This document shows positions 33,498-42,075 of a stretch of 64,000 nucleotides of DNA, piece after piece. The stretch comes from Cellulomonas soli. GTDB taxonomy: Bacteria; Actinomycetota; Actinomycetes; Actinomycetales; Cellulomonadaceae. The position numbers and the translations under genes were made by a program. Numbering within the stretch: the stretch's first letter is position 1; each line of letters opens with the position of its first letter. The notes beneath the pieces are model-generated. The model saw only the letters and a program-made list of their open reading frames with translations. It was not told the DNA's origin and made no database searches. The stretch spans positions 2,728,001 through 2,792,000 of the forward strand of contig NZ_JACBZJ010000001.1 of assembly GCF_013409305.1 (NCBI RefSeq), given 5' to 3'.

Positions 33498-35323
33498 CAG
33501 TACTTGCGCTCCATCGGCTGGTAGCGGGTCACGGTGACGGGCTTGCTGCCGAGAACGAGCTGGTAGCCGTCGAACTCGGTCACGGTGGAGAACGTGCCGT
33601 CCGGGTCGCCGTCCGCGGTGGACGTCAGGGGGCGGCGGTACGCCATCGTGTGCTTCATGTACTGCGCGTCGTCACGGTCCGGGAAGTCCTCCCGGAAGTG
33701 CCCACCGCGCGACTCGTTGCGGTTGAGGGCACCCACGACGACCGTCTCGGCGATGTCGAGCAGGAACCCGAGCTCGACGGCCTCCAGCAGGTCGGTGTTG
33801 AAGGTGCGCGACTTGTCCTGCACGCTCACCGAGCGGAACCGCTTCTGCAGCTCCTTGACGTCCTCGAGCGCCTGCGCGAGCGACTCCGAGGTCCGGAAGA
33901 CCTGCGCGTTGGCATCCATCGTCACCTGCAACGCCTTGCGGATGTCGGCGACGCGCTCACCGTCGGGACGCGTGCGGATCTCCTCGAGTCCCGCCTCGAC
34001 GGACACGGCGGGGCTCTCGGGCAGGTCGACGAACGAGGCCGTGGCGGCGTAGGCGGCCGCGGCCTTGCCGGCCCGCTTGCCGAACACGTTGATGTCCAGC
34101 AGCGAGTTGGTGCCCAGTCGGTTCGAGCCGTGCACCGACACGCAGGCGACCTCACCGGCGGCGTACAGGCCCTTGATGACGTCGGTGGCGTTGCGCAGCA
34201 CCTCGCCCTGGATGTTGGTCGGGATGCCGCCCATCGCGTAGTGCGCGGTGGGGTAGACCGGGACGGGCTCGGTGTAGGGCTCGATGCCCAGGTACGTGCG
34301 CGCGAACTCCGTGATGTCGGGGAGCTTGGCGTCGATGTGCGCGGGCTCCAGGTGCGTCAGGTCGAGCAGGACGTAGTCCTTGTTCGGCCCGGCGCCTCGA
34401 CCCTCGCGCACCTCGTTGGCCATCGACCGCGCCACGATGTCGCGTGGGGCGAGGTCCTTGATGGTGGGGGCGTACCGCTCCATGAAGCGCTCGCCGTTGC
34501 CGTTGCGCAGGATGCCGCCCTCGCCGCGGGCCGCCTCGGAGAGCAGGATGCCCAGCCCGGCCAGGCCTGTCGGGTGGAACTGGAAGAACTCCATGTCCTC
34601 CAGCGGGATGCCGCGCCGGTAGGCCAGAGCCATGCCGTCGCCGGTCAGCGTGTGCGCGTTGGACGTCGTCTTGAAGATCTTGCCCGCACCGCCGGTCGCG
34701 AACACGACCGACTTGGCCTGGAAGACGTGGATCTCGCCGGTCGCCAGCTCGTAGGCGACGACGCCGGAGACGTTGACCTCCTCGCCCTCGGCGACGTGGC
34801 CGGAGGCGAGGTCGTGGTCGACGAGCAGGTCCAGCACGTAGAACTCGTTGAAGAACTCGACGTCGTTCTTCACGCACTGCTGGTAGAGCGTCTGCAGGAT
34901 CATGTGCCCCGTGCGGTCCGCCGCGTAGCAGGCGCGACGCACGGCGGCCTCGCCGTGGTTGCGGGTGTGGCCGCCGAACCGGCGCTGGTCGATGCGACCC
35001 TCGGGCGTGCGGTTGAACGGCAGACCCATCTTCTCCAGGTCGATGACCGCGTCGATGGCCTCCTTGGCCATCACCTCGGCCGCGTCCTGGTCGACCAGGT
35101 AGTCACCGCCCTTGACGGTGTCGAACGTGTGCCACTCCCAGTTGTCCTCCTCGACGTTGGCCAGTGCGGCGCACATGCCGCCCTGCGCCGCGCCGGTGTG
35201 CGACCTCGTCGGGTAGAGCTTGGAGATGACGGCCGTGCGGGCACGGACCGAGGACTCGAGCGCCGCGCGCATGCCGGCGCCGCCCGCGCCGACGATCACG
35301 ACGTCGTACTGATGGGTCTGCAT
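33497..35323 (-). CDS. sdhA: Succinate dehydrogenase flavoprotein subunit
   Basis: A 608-residue catalytic subunit that oxidises succinate to fumarate. The FAD dinucleotide fold is [17 protein letters not shown]. The covalent flavin His is in the SHTGAAQGG motif, and the active-site region [16 protein letters not shown] is present. Lies 67 nt after sdhD. Together with citrate synthase in this window it marks full TCA cycle capacity. Confidence 0.97.
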   Translation of the reverse strand: MQTHQYDVVIVGAGGAGMRAALESSVRARTAVISKLYPTRSHTGAAQGGMCAALANVEEDNWEWHTFDTVKGGDYLVDQDAAEVMAKEAIDAVIDLEKMGLPFNRTPEGRIDQRRFGGHTRNHGEAAVRRACYAADRTGHMILQTLYQQCVKNDVEFFNEFYVLDLLVDHDLASGHVAEGEEVNVSGVVAYELATGEIHVFQAKSVVFATGGAGKIFKTTSNAHTLTGDGMALAYRRGIPLEDMEFFQFHPTGLAGLGILLSEAARGEGGILRNGNGERFMERYAPTIKDLAPRDIVARSMANEVREGRGAGPNKDYVLLDLTHLEPAHIDAKLPDITEFARTYLGIEPYTEPVPVYPTAHYAMGGIPTNIQGEVLRNATDVIKGLYAAGEVACVSVHGSNRLGTNSLLDINVFGKRAGKAAAAYAATASFVDLPESPAVSVEAGLEEIRTRPDGERVADIRKALQVTMDANAQVFRTSESLAQALEDVKELQKRFRSVSVQDKSRTFNTDLLEAVELGFLLDIAETVVVGALNRNESRGGHFREDFPDRDDAQYMKHTMAYRRPLTSTADGDPDGTFSTVTEFDGYQLVLGSKPVTVTRYQPMERKY

Positions 35324-35390
35324 CTGCGGCGATGCCTTCCTGTCGCTGGGGGCTTGCGGGTGGGGCGTCCTGCTGCGGTGCGGGCGCCGG

Positions 35391-35852
35391 TCAGGCCGTG
35401 CAGAAGGACGGCAGCAGGTCGGCCGGGGAGTTCGGCGGGCACGGGTCGAACGTGAAGATGACCAGGGTGCCGAGCACGACCACGACGACGAACGCCAGGT
35501 ACAGGAGCGCCTTGAGCACCAGACGCGTGCGGTCCTTCTCGGCGTAGTCGTTGATCACGGTGCGCACGCCGTTGGAGCCGTGGATCATCGCGAGCCACAG
35601 CATGACCAGGTCCCAGACCTGCCAGAGCGGGTTCGCCCACTTGCCGGCCACGAAGCCGAAGTCGATCGACTTCACGCCGTTGCCCTGCATGAGGTTGACG
35701 AACAGGTGGCCGAAGATCAGCACGACGAGCACGACGCCCGATGCGCGCATGAACAGCCAGCCGTACATCTCGGTGTTGCCGCGGGTGCTGCGGCGACCCG
35801 GGCCGGGGCGCGGAGTGCGCGGGGCCTTGGGATCGGCGATCGTCGTCATCAC
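35391..35852 (-). CDS. sdhD: Succinate dehydrogenase membrane anchor subunit SdhD
   Basis: A 153-residue hydrophobic protein with three helices (about residues 33-55, 78-98 and 115-135). Helix II carries the haem-ligand-type His in [14 protein letters not shown]. The N-terminus is basic ([12 protein letters not shown]). ATG overlaps the sdhC stop as ATGA. Unlike the four-gene type with a separate sdhE, no extra anchor gene is present. Confidence 0.9.
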   Translation of the reverse strand: MMTTIADPKAPRTPRPGPGRRSTRGNTEMYGWLFMRASGVVLVVLIFGHLFVNLMQGNGVKSIDFGFVAGKWANPLWQVWDLVMLWLAMIHGSNGVRTVINDYAEKDRTRLVLKALLYLAFVVVVVLGTLVIFTFDPCPPNSPADLLPSFCTA

Positions 35853-36247
35853 TCGCCCCCGAAGACGTGCATGAGGTGACGCGGCAGGAACCCGGCCATC
35901 GTCACGGCGAACAGGCCGATGACCACCCAGAGCATCACACGCTGGTACTTGGGGCCCTTGGCCCAGAAGTCCACCAGGATGATCCGCAGACCGTTGAACG
36001 CGTGGAAGACGATCGCTGCCACCAGACCGGCCTCACCGAGGCCCATGATCGGGTTCTTGTACGTGGCGATCACGTCGTTGTACGACTCCGGGGACACACG
36101 CACCAGGGCGGTGTCGAGGATGTGCACGAGGAGGAAGAAGAAGATCGCGACACCGGTGATGCGGTGGGCGACCCACGACCACATGCCTTCCCGACCCCGG
36201 TAGAGGGTTCCGGCGGGCGCTGTGGGCGCTGTCGGCGCTGCGGGCAC
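35849..36247 (-). CDS. sdhC: Succinate dehydrogenase cytochrome b556 subunit SdhC
   Basis: A 132-residue anchor with three helices (about residues 32-52, 71-90 and 104-125). It has the SdhC signature YRGREGMWSWVAHRITG and a haem-ligand-type histidine in LVAAIVFHAFNGLRI. GTG 36247 is chosen because AGGAGG lies 9 nt before it; the open frame extends far upstream but only antisense to manC. First gene of the sdh operon. Confidence 0.92.
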   Translation of the reverse strand: MPAAPTAPTAPAGTLYRGREGMWSWVAHRITGVAIFFFLLVHILDTALVRVSPESYNDVIATYKNPIMGLGEAGLVAAIVFHAFNGLRIILVDFWAKGPKYQRVMLWVVIGLFAVTMAGFLPRHLMHVFGGE

Positions 36248-36301
36248 TTGAGGGGCCTCCTGGCGGTGAGGGCGAAGGACGTCGGCGTCCTGGTGCGCAC
36301 C

Positions 36302-36307
36302 ACTGTA
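36302..36307 (-). promoter_or_regulatory. Probable -10 element (TACAGT) of the sdhCDAB operon
   Basis: Minus-strand TACAGT, 54 nt before the sdhC start, would give a leader of about 48 nt with the AGGAGG site. Confidence 0.5.
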
Positions 36308-36408
36308 GTGACCTGCGCCACGGGACACGGACCTCCCGCGCGACGCGATCCGTACGAGCGACCGATGTGACCGGACGCACACCCCCGATGGCGGGCCGGG
36401 CCTGCGAC

Positions 36409-36414
36409 TAAGGT
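36409..36414 (+). promoter_or_regulatory. -10 element (TAAGGT), leaderless-type, for manC
   Basis: TAAGGT ends 7 nt before ATG 36422. Confidence 0.55.
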
Positions 36415-36421
36415 CACGGAC

Positions 36422-37555
36422 ATGTCCGTCATCTCCGGGGCGATCCCCGGCTTCCACGCTGTCGTGCCCGCCGGGGGCGCCGGGACGCGGCTGTGGCCGC
36501 TGTCCAGGGCCGGCCACCCCAAGTTCCTCCTCGACCTGACCGGCACCGGTCGCACGCTCCTGCAGGGGACGGTCGACCGGCTCCTGCCGCTGACCGGCCC
36601 GGCCGGCGTCCTCGTCGTCACAGGCGTCCGGCACGCCGCGGCGGTCGCCGAGCAGCTGCCCGAGCTGGGTGCCGGTGACGTGCTCGCGGAGCCGTCGCCG
36701 CGCGACTCCATGGCGGCGATCGGCCTGGCCGCCGCGGTGCTCGTGCAGCGCCACGGCCCGGACGTCGTGCTCGGGTCCTTCGCCGCCGACCACATCATCG
36801 AGGGCGCCGAGGAGTTCGCGCGCACCGTCCAGGAGGGTGTCGAGGCGGCGCGGGCCGGGTACGTCGTGACGGTCGGCATCGCCGCCACGGAGCCGTCGAC
36901 CGCGTTCGGCTACGTGCGCTCGGGCGACTCCCTCGGGCTCGCCCGTGCGCCGCGCGTGCGGCACGCGGCCGGGTTCACCGAGAAGCCCGACGAGCAGACC
37001 GCCACGGAGTACCTGGCCACGGGGGAGTACCGCTGGAACGCCGGCATGTTCATCGTGCGGGCCGCCACGTTGCTCGAGCACCTGCACACCCAGCTGCCCG
37101 CGCTGCACGACGGGCTCGTGCGGATCGCCGCCGCGTGGGACACCGCTGCGCGCGAGGAGGTGCTCGCGGCGACCTGGCCGGGGCTGACGAAGATCGCGAT
37201 CGACCACGCGATCGCCGAGCCGGTCGCCGCGGCGGGCGGCGTCGCGGTCGTCCCGGGTGACTTCACGTGGGACGACATCGGCGACTTCGCCTCGCTCGCC
37301 TCGCTGCTGCCCGCGCCGGAGGGGTCCACCGACGGCGGTCGCACGCTCGGCGACGACGCGCTCGTGCTGCGCGTGGACGCGCCCGGCGCGGTCGTGGCGC
37401 CCGCCTCCGGTCGCACGGTGAGCGTCCTCGGCATCCCCGACGCGGTCGTCGTCGACACCCCGGACGCCGTGCTGGTCACGACGCGTGAGCACGCCCAGCA
37501 GGTCAAGGCGGCGGTCGACGCCTGGCGCGCGCGCGGGCGCGACGACCTCCTCTGA
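36422..37555 (+). CDS. manC: Mannose-1-phosphate guanylyltransferase (GDP-mannose pyrophosphorylase)
   Basis: A 377-residue nucleotidyltransferase making GDP-mannose from mannose-1-phosphate and GTP. The signature VVPAGGAGTRLWPLSRAGHPKFL is split by the conserved PKFLL element, followed by DHIIEGAEEF and GFTEKPDEQTA; FTWDDIGDFASL is also typical. Lacks the isomerase domain of bifunctional enzymes. GDP-mannose would feed mannosyl lipids or the PIG-V-like transferase. A phosphohexomutase in the same window could supply mannose-1-phosphate. Confidence 0.92.
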   Translation: MSVISGAIPGFHAVVPAGGAGTRLWPLSRAGHPKFLLDLTGTGRTLLQGTVDRLLPLTGPAGVLVVTGVRHAAAVAEQLPELGAGDVLAEPSPRDSMAAIGLAAAVLVQRHGPDVVLGSFAADHIIEGAEEFARTVQEGVEAARAGYVVTVGIAATEPSTAFGYVRSGDSLGLARAPRVRHAAGFTEKPDEQTATEYLATGEYRWNAGMFIVRAATLLEHLHTQLPALHDGLVRIAAAWDTAAREEVLAATWPGLTKIAIDHAIAEPVAAAGGVAVVPGDFTWDDIGDFASLASLLPAPEGSTDGGRTLGDDALVLRVDAPGAVVAPASGRTVSVLGIPDAVVVDTPDAVLVTTREHAQQVKAAVDAWRARGRDDLL

Positions 37556-37599
37556 GCCCACGTCCTGGCACCGTCCGACCTGCGGGCGGTGCCAGGAAC

Positions 37600-37605
37600 T
37601 ACCCT
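37600..37605 (+). promoter_or_regulatory. -10 element (TACCCT), leaderless-type, for the M20 amidohydrolase
   Basis: TACCCT ends 7 nt before GTG 37613 and favours that start over GTG 37589. Confidence 0.5.
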
Positions 37606-37612
37606 CGAAGGC

Positions 37613-38920
37613 GTGTCGCCCGCCGCTGCCGCCCCTGCCGAGTCGCCCCGTCCCTCCGAGCCGCCCGCGACGGAGGTCGAGCCGATGCCGGCCGTCGAGC
37701 CGCTGAGCGCCGTGGCCGCGACCTCGGACGACACCGTCGTGCGGGCGCTCGCCGCGACCGTCGCCGGGTTGCGCGACGAGCTCGTCGCGATCCGCCGCGA
37801 CCTGCACGCCCACCCCGAGCTCGCCCGTGCCGAGGCGCGGACGACGGCCGTCGTCGAGGCTCGCCTGCGGGCCGCGGGACTACGCCCCCGGCTGCTGGTG
37901 GGCACGGGGTTGATCTGCGACATCGGCCCGTCCGGCGCGACGCCCGAGCACCGCCGGGTCGCGCTGCGCGCCGATCTGGACGCCCTGCCGGTCGCCGACC
38001 GTTGCGGGCTGCCGTGGGAGTCGGCCGCGCGGGGCGTGGCCCACGCGTGCGGCCACGACGTGCACACCGCGGCCGTGCTGGGGGCCGGGCTCGCGCTCGC
38101 CGCTCTCGCCGAGCAGGGTGGGCTGAGCACCGGGGTGCGCCTGATCTTCCAGCCCGCCGAGGAGGTGCAGCCCGGTGGCGCCCTCGACGTCGTGGGCCAG
38201 GGCGCGCTCGACGGCGTGGGCCTGATCTTCGCGGTCCACTGCGAACCCAAGCTCGACGTCGGTCGGCTCGGCACCCGCATCGGGCCCATCACGTCGGCGA
38301 GCGACGAGGTGCAGGTCACGGTCACCGGTCCCGGCGGGCACACGTCCCGTCCGCACCTGACCGGTGACGTCGTGTTCGCGCTCGGCCAGATCGCCACGCA
38401 GGTGCCCGCGATCCTCGGGCGCAGGCTCGACCCCCGCTCGGGCGTCAACCTCACCTGGGGTGCCGTGCAGGCCGGCTCGGCCCACAACGCGATCCCGACG
38501 ACCGGCACGATCCGCGGCACGCTGCGCTGCCTGGACGTGCGGGCCTGGGAGAAGGCCTCGGAGGTCTTCGAGTCCGCGGTCGAGCAGGTCGTGGCCCTCC
38601 TCGGCGTCGACGTCGAGGTGCGCCACCACCGCGGCGTCCCTCCCGTGGAGAACGACGAGCGCGCCACGGGCTTCCTGGAGGCTGCCTCGCGCGACGTGCT
38701 CGGCCCGGCGTCGGTCGTGCTGACCGAGCAGTCGCTCGGCGGCGAGGACTTCGCCTGGTACCTGACCAAGGTGCCCGGGGCGATGGCGCGCCTGGGCACC
38801 CGGACGCCCGGCGGGCGGACCTACGACATCCATCAGGGCGACCTGCGCGTCGACGAGCGTGCGGTCGAGGCGGGCGCCCTGCTCCTCGCGCGGACCGCCG
38901 TGCTGGCGGGCCGGGGCTGA
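37613..38920 (+). CDS. M20 family amidohydrolase (AmiA1/AmiB1-like N-acyl-amino acid hydrolase)
   Basis: A 435-residue cytosolic metallohydrolase. A disordered Pro/Ala-rich N-terminus of about 40 residues precedes the M20D core with HAHPELARAEARTTA, ADLDALPV and the metal-binding HACGHDVHTAAVLG; IFQPAEEVQPGGA follows. A dimerisation domain interrupts the core around residues 220-330. Typical substrates are N-acyl amino acids or indole-acetyl amino acids; the one here is unknown. M. tuberculosis has amiA1 and amiB1 near deoD and pmmB, matching this neighbourhood. Confidence 0.88.
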   Translation: MSPAAAAPAESPRPSEPPATEVEPMPAVEPLSAVAATSDDTVVRALAATVAGLRDELVAIRRDLHAHPELARAEARTTAVVEARLRAAGLRPRLLVGTGLICDIGPSGATPEHRRVALRADLDALPVADRCGLPWESAARGVAHACGHDVHTAAVLGAGLALAALAEQGGLSTGVRLIFQPAEEVQPGGALDVVGQGALDGVGLIFAVHCEPKLDVGRLGTRIGPITSASDEVQVTVTGPGGHTSRPHLTGDVVFALGQIATQVPAILGRRLDPRSGVNLTWGAVQAGSAHNAIPTTGTIRGTLRCLDVRAWEKASEVFESAVEQVVALLGVDVEVRHHRGVPPVENDERATGFLEAASRDVLGPASVVLTEQSLGGEDFAWYLTKVPGAMARLGTRTPGGRTYDIHQGDLRVDERAVEAGALLLARTAVLAGRG

Positions 38921-38983
38921 ACGGTGCGGGCGAGGCGCATCGGCCGCCCTGCCCTGCTCACGAGGCCTGCGCACATACCAAGT

Positions 38984-39019
38984 CGGTAACGGAAAGGCCG
39001 CTTGTACCCCCCGGTAACG
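38984..39019 (+). repeat. Two direct copies of CGGTAACG, 28 bp apart, upstream of the nucleoside operon
   Basis: Copies at 38984-38991 and 39012-39019 stand upstream of a TAGTGT element. Possible operator; evidence is only the repetition and the position. Confidence 0.4.
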
Positions 39020-39040
39020 CCCTCGTCACACAACCCTCAC

Positions 39041-39046
39041 TAGTGT
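39041..39046 (+). promoter_or_regulatory. Probable -10 element (TAGTGT) of the nucleoside uptake operon
   Basis: TAGTGT about 103 nt before the lipoprotein start, within a 229-nt intergenic region; leader of about 95 nt. Confidence 0.45.
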
Positions 39047-39149
39047 CCGAGACATCGATGCCGGACAGCCCCGCGCGCGTCGGCGTGACGGTGCGTCGCC
39101 GTGTAGGCGGACCAGCCGGTCCGGTACGGACGAGAAGCAGGAGAGTCGA

Positions 39150-40244
39150 GTGAAGAACATCATGCGTGTGGCCGCGCTCAGCGGTGCGGTCGCCCTCACG
39201 CTCACGGCATGTGGCAGTGCCCCCGAGGCCGAGGAGACCACCGCAGGCACCGGTTCGACGACCACGGTCGACTACAAGGCCTGCATGGTCTCCGACTCGG
39301 GCGGTTTCGAGGACAAGTCCTTCAACCAGTCCGGTCTCGAGGGCCTCGAGCGCGCGGGTGCGGACCTGGGCGTCGAGATCAACAAGGTCGAGTCCACGGC
39401 GGAGACGGACTTCACGCCGAACATCGACCAGCTCGTCGCGGACGGCTGCAACCTGATCATCGGCGTCGGCTTCCTGCTGGAGGACCCGATCCAGTCGGCC
39501 GCCGAGGCGAACCCCGACATCGACTTCGCGCTCGTCGACTCCGCCTTCTCGGACGCCGACTACAACGCGGTGACGATCGAGAACGCCAAGCCGCTGCTGT
39601 TCAACACGCAGGAGGCGGCCTTCCTCGCGGGCTACGCGGCCGCGGGCACCTCGACCACGGGCGTCGTCGCGACGTTCGGTGGCATCCAGCTGCCGTCCGT
39701 GTCGATCTTCATGGACGGCTTCGCCGACGGCGTCGCGCAGTACAACACCGACAACGGCACCGCGGTGAAGGTCCTCGGCTGGGACAAGGCCGCGCAGACC
39801 GGCTCGTTCACGGGTGACTTCGAGAACCAGGCCAACGGCCAGAACCTCGCCAAGGGCTTCATCGACCAGGGCGCGGACGTCATCATGCCCGTCGCCGGCC
39901 CGGTCGGTCTCGGTGCCGCCGCCGCCGCCCAGGAGGCCGGCAACGTCAAGATCGTCGGCGTCGACGCCGACTGGTTCCTGACGGCCCCCGACTACGCCGA
40001 CATCATCCTGACCTCGGTCATGAAGGAGATCGGCCAGGCGGTCTACGACACCGTCGAGCAGGGCGTCAACGGCGAGTTCACCTCGGACCCGTACGTCGGC
40101 ACGCTGGAGAACGGTGGCATCGGCATCGCGCCGTTCCACAACAGCGAGTCGCTCGTGTCGGCCGACCTGAGCGCGAAGCTCGAGGAGCTCAAGGCCTCGA
40201 TCATCAGCGGCGACCTCGTGGTCGACTCGCCCAGCGCGAACTGA
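39150..40244 (+). CDS. BMP family (PnrA-like) nucleoside-binding lipoprotein
   Basis: A 364-residue surface lipoprotein. The signal peptide (to about residue 21) ends in LTLTAC, a lipobox with Cys as the lipidation site. The Bmp/PnrA domain begins with ACMVSDSGGFEDKSFNQSG, the signature of purine-nucleoside receptors, and includes GVGFLLEDPIQSAAEANPDIDFALVD (split into shorter conserved blocks). GTG start has AGGAGAG 5 nt upstream; ATG 39162 would be poorly spaced. It delivers nucleosides to the ABC transporter encoded next, which is followed by salvage enzymes. Confidence 0.93.
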   Translation: MKNIMRVAALSGAVALTLTACGSAPEAEETTAGTGSTTTVDYKACMVSDSGGFEDKSFNQSGLEGLERAGADLGVEINKVESTAETDFTPNIDQLVADGCNLIIGVGFLLEDPIQSAAEANPDIDFALVDSAFSDADYNAVTIENAKPLLFNTQEAAFLAGYAAAGTSTTGVVATFGGIQLPSVSIFMDGFADGVAQYNTDNGTAVKVLGWDKAAQTGSFTGDFENQANGQNLAKGFIDQGADVIMPVAGPVGLGAAAAAQEAGNVKIVGVDADWFLTAPDYADIILTSVMKEIGQAVYDTVEQGVNGEFTSDPYVGTLENGGIGIAPFHNSESLVSADLSAKLEELKASIISGDLVVDSPSAN

Positions 40245-40250
40245 TCCGAG

Positions 40251-40287
40251 ACGGTGGCCCGGGCGTCGCTGACGCCCGGGCCACCGT
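40251..40287 (+). terminator. Perfect 17-bp hairpin after the lipoprotein gene
   Basis: A 17-bp perfect stem (40251-40267 with 40271-40287) and a 3-nt loop, starting 7 nt after the stop. No T tract. Would keep lipoprotein mRNA in excess over the transporter genes downstream. Confidence 0.8.
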
Positions 40288-40342
40288 GCTGTGTACGGAC
40301 ATGCGCGCCCGAACCGCTACGGTGCGGGGTGCGCACAGCGAC

Positions 40343-40397
40343 GTGCGCATGCCGTGCAGGTGCGGTGCACGCGACGTGCACGTGACGTGCACGAGAA
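40343..40397 (+). repeat. Five 11-bp phased repeats (GTGCRNNNNNN) before the nucleoside ABC genes
   Basis: Units start at 40343, 40354, 40365, 40376 and 40387, exactly 11 bp apart. Units three to five contain the palindrome GTGCAC, and units three and four differ by one base (GTGCACGCGAC and GTGCACGTGAC). They lie 59-113 nt before the ATPase start, after the terminator hairpin. One-turn phasing puts all copies on one face of the helix, as expected of a protein binding array. Confidence 0.75.
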
Positions 40398-40455
40398 GGA
40401 GCCCCCGGCCACCATGGAGCGGGAGCGGTAACCGACGACGGTGTAACTGAGGAGC

Positions 40456-42075
40456 GTGACCGGTGTGAAGCTCGAACTCCGAGGGATCACCAAGCGCTTC
40501 GGCAGCCTCGTGGCGAACGACCACATCGACCTCGTGGTCGAGCCGGGCGAGATCCATGCGCTGCTGGGCGAGAACGGTGCAGGCAAGAGCACGTTGATGA
40601 ACGTGCTCTACGGCCTCTACGACCCCGACGAGGGCCAGATCCTCGTGGACGGGAAGACGGCGACCTTCGTCGGTCCGGGTGACGCCATGGCCGCGGGGAT
40701 CGGCATGGTGCACCAGCACTTCATGCTCGTGCCCGTCTTCACGGTGGCCGAGAACGTCGTGCTGGGCCACGAGCCCGTCAAGGGCGGCGGTCTGATCGAC
40801 CTGGCCGAGGCACGTCGTCGGGTGCGGGAGATCTCCGACCGGTTCGGCTTCGACGTCGACCCCGACGCCCTGGTCGAGGACCTGCCCGTCGGCGCGCAGC
40901 AGCGCGTCGAGATCATCAAGGCGCTCTCACGGCACGCCTCGGTGCTCATCCTCGACGAGCCGACCGCGGTCCTCACACCGCAGGAGACCGACGAGCTGAT
41001 CGGCATCATGCGCCAGCTCAAGGCGTCGGGCACCTCGATCGTCTTCATCACGCACAAGCTGCGTGAGGTGCGCGCCGTCGCCGACCGCATCACGGTGATC
41101 CGCCGCGGCAAGGTCGTGGGCACCGCGCAGCCGTCGTCCAGCGAGAAGGAGCTGGCCTCCCTCATGGTCGGCCGCTCCGTCGAGCTCGGCGTGGACAAGG
41201 CACCGGCCCGGGCCGGTGAGGTCACCGTCCGGGTGCGCGACCTGACGGTCATCGACGCCGCGGGCGTGCGCCAGCTGGACCAGGTCGGCTTCGACGTCGC
41301 GCGCGGCGAGATCCTCGCGATCGCGGGCGTGCAGGGCAACGGCCAGACCGAGCTCACCGAGGTCATGCTCGGCCTCGAGCGTCCGGTCGCGGGCTCGGTC
41401 GAGCTCGACGGCCAGGACCTGGTGGGGCTGGGTGTCGCCGACGTGCTGGCCTCCGGTGTCGGCTTCGTCCCCGAGGACCGCACGGAGGACGGGCTCGTCG
41501 CCGACTTCTCCGTCGCGGAGAACCTCGTGCTCGACCTGTTCCACCGCAGCCCGTACGCCAAGGGCGTCTCGCTCGACCTGGGCCAGATCCAGGCCAACGC
41601 CGAGCGGCGCATCGTCGAGTTCGACGTGCGCACGCCGTCGGTCGAGGCGCACGCGGGCACGCTGTCGGGCGGCAACCAGCAGAAGGTCGTCCTGGCCCGT
41701 GAGCTCAGCCGTCCGCTGCGCCTGCTCATCGCCTCGCAGCCCACGCGTGGTCTCGACGTCGGCTCGATCGAGTTCGTGCACCAGCGGATCGTCGCGGAGC
41801 GGGACAACGGCACGCCCGTGATCATCGTCTCGACCGAGCTCGACGAGGTCCTCGCGCTGGCCGACCGCATCCTCGTGCTCTACCGCGGACGCATCGTCGG
41901 GGTCGTCCCCGGCGGCACCGACCGTGACGTCCTCGGCCTGATGATGGCCGGCGTGCCCCTCGCCGAGGCCCAGGCGCAGGCCGCGACCCACCACACCGTG
42001 CTCGGCCATGCCGACCGTGGGGCGGGTCCCGGCGCCGGCCCGAGCGACACCACCTCCGAGGAGGGACTCCTGTGA
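40456..42075 (+). CDS. Nucleoside ABC transporter ATP-binding protein (double ATPase)
   Basis: A 539-residue RbsA/MglA-like double ATPase. First domain: Walker A GENGAGKSTL, signature region VGAQQRVEI and VLILDEPTAVL. Second domain (from about residue 255) has a degenerate Walker A GVQGNGQTEL and signature LSGGNQQKVVLARE, typical of this subfamily, where one site is catalytically weak. GTG 40456 and GTG 40465 are both possible; GAGGAG is better spaced for the second. Overlaps the first permease by GTGA. Paired with the BMP lipoprotein. Confidence 0.93.
   Translation: MTGVKLELRGITKRFGSLVANDHIDLVVEPGEIHALLGENGAGKSTLMNVLYGLYDPDEGQILVDGKTATFVGPGDAMAAGIGMVHQHFMLVPVFTVAENVVLGHEPVKGGGLIDLAEARRRVREISDRFGFDVDPDALVEDLPVGAQQRVEIIKALSRHASVLILDEPTAVLTPQETDELIGIMRQLKASGTSIVFITHKLREVRAVADRITVIRRGKVVGTAQPSSSEKELASLMVGRSVELGVDKAPARAGEVTVRVRDLTVIDAAGVRQLDQVGFDVARGEILAIAGVQGNGQTELTEVMLGLERPVAGSVELDGQDLVGLGVADVLASGVGFVPEDRTEDGLVADFSVAENLVLDLFHRSPYAKGVSLDLGQIQANAERRIVEFDVRTPSVEAHAGTLSGGNQQKVVLARELSRPLRLLIASQPTRGLDVGSIEFVHQRIVAERDNGTPVIIVSTELDEVLALADRILVLYRGRIVGVVPGGTDRDVLGLMMAGVPLAEAQAQAATHHTVLGHADRGAGPGAGPSDTTSEEGLL

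Noticed and set aside
33650..35455. 601-residue plus-strand frame opposite sdhA
   Set aside because: Shadow of sdhA, with no ribosome-binding site or recognisable domain.
37589..37612. M20 amidohydrolase start at GTG 37589
   Set aside because: The TACCCT -10 element lies downstream of it, so the transcript would not include this codon.
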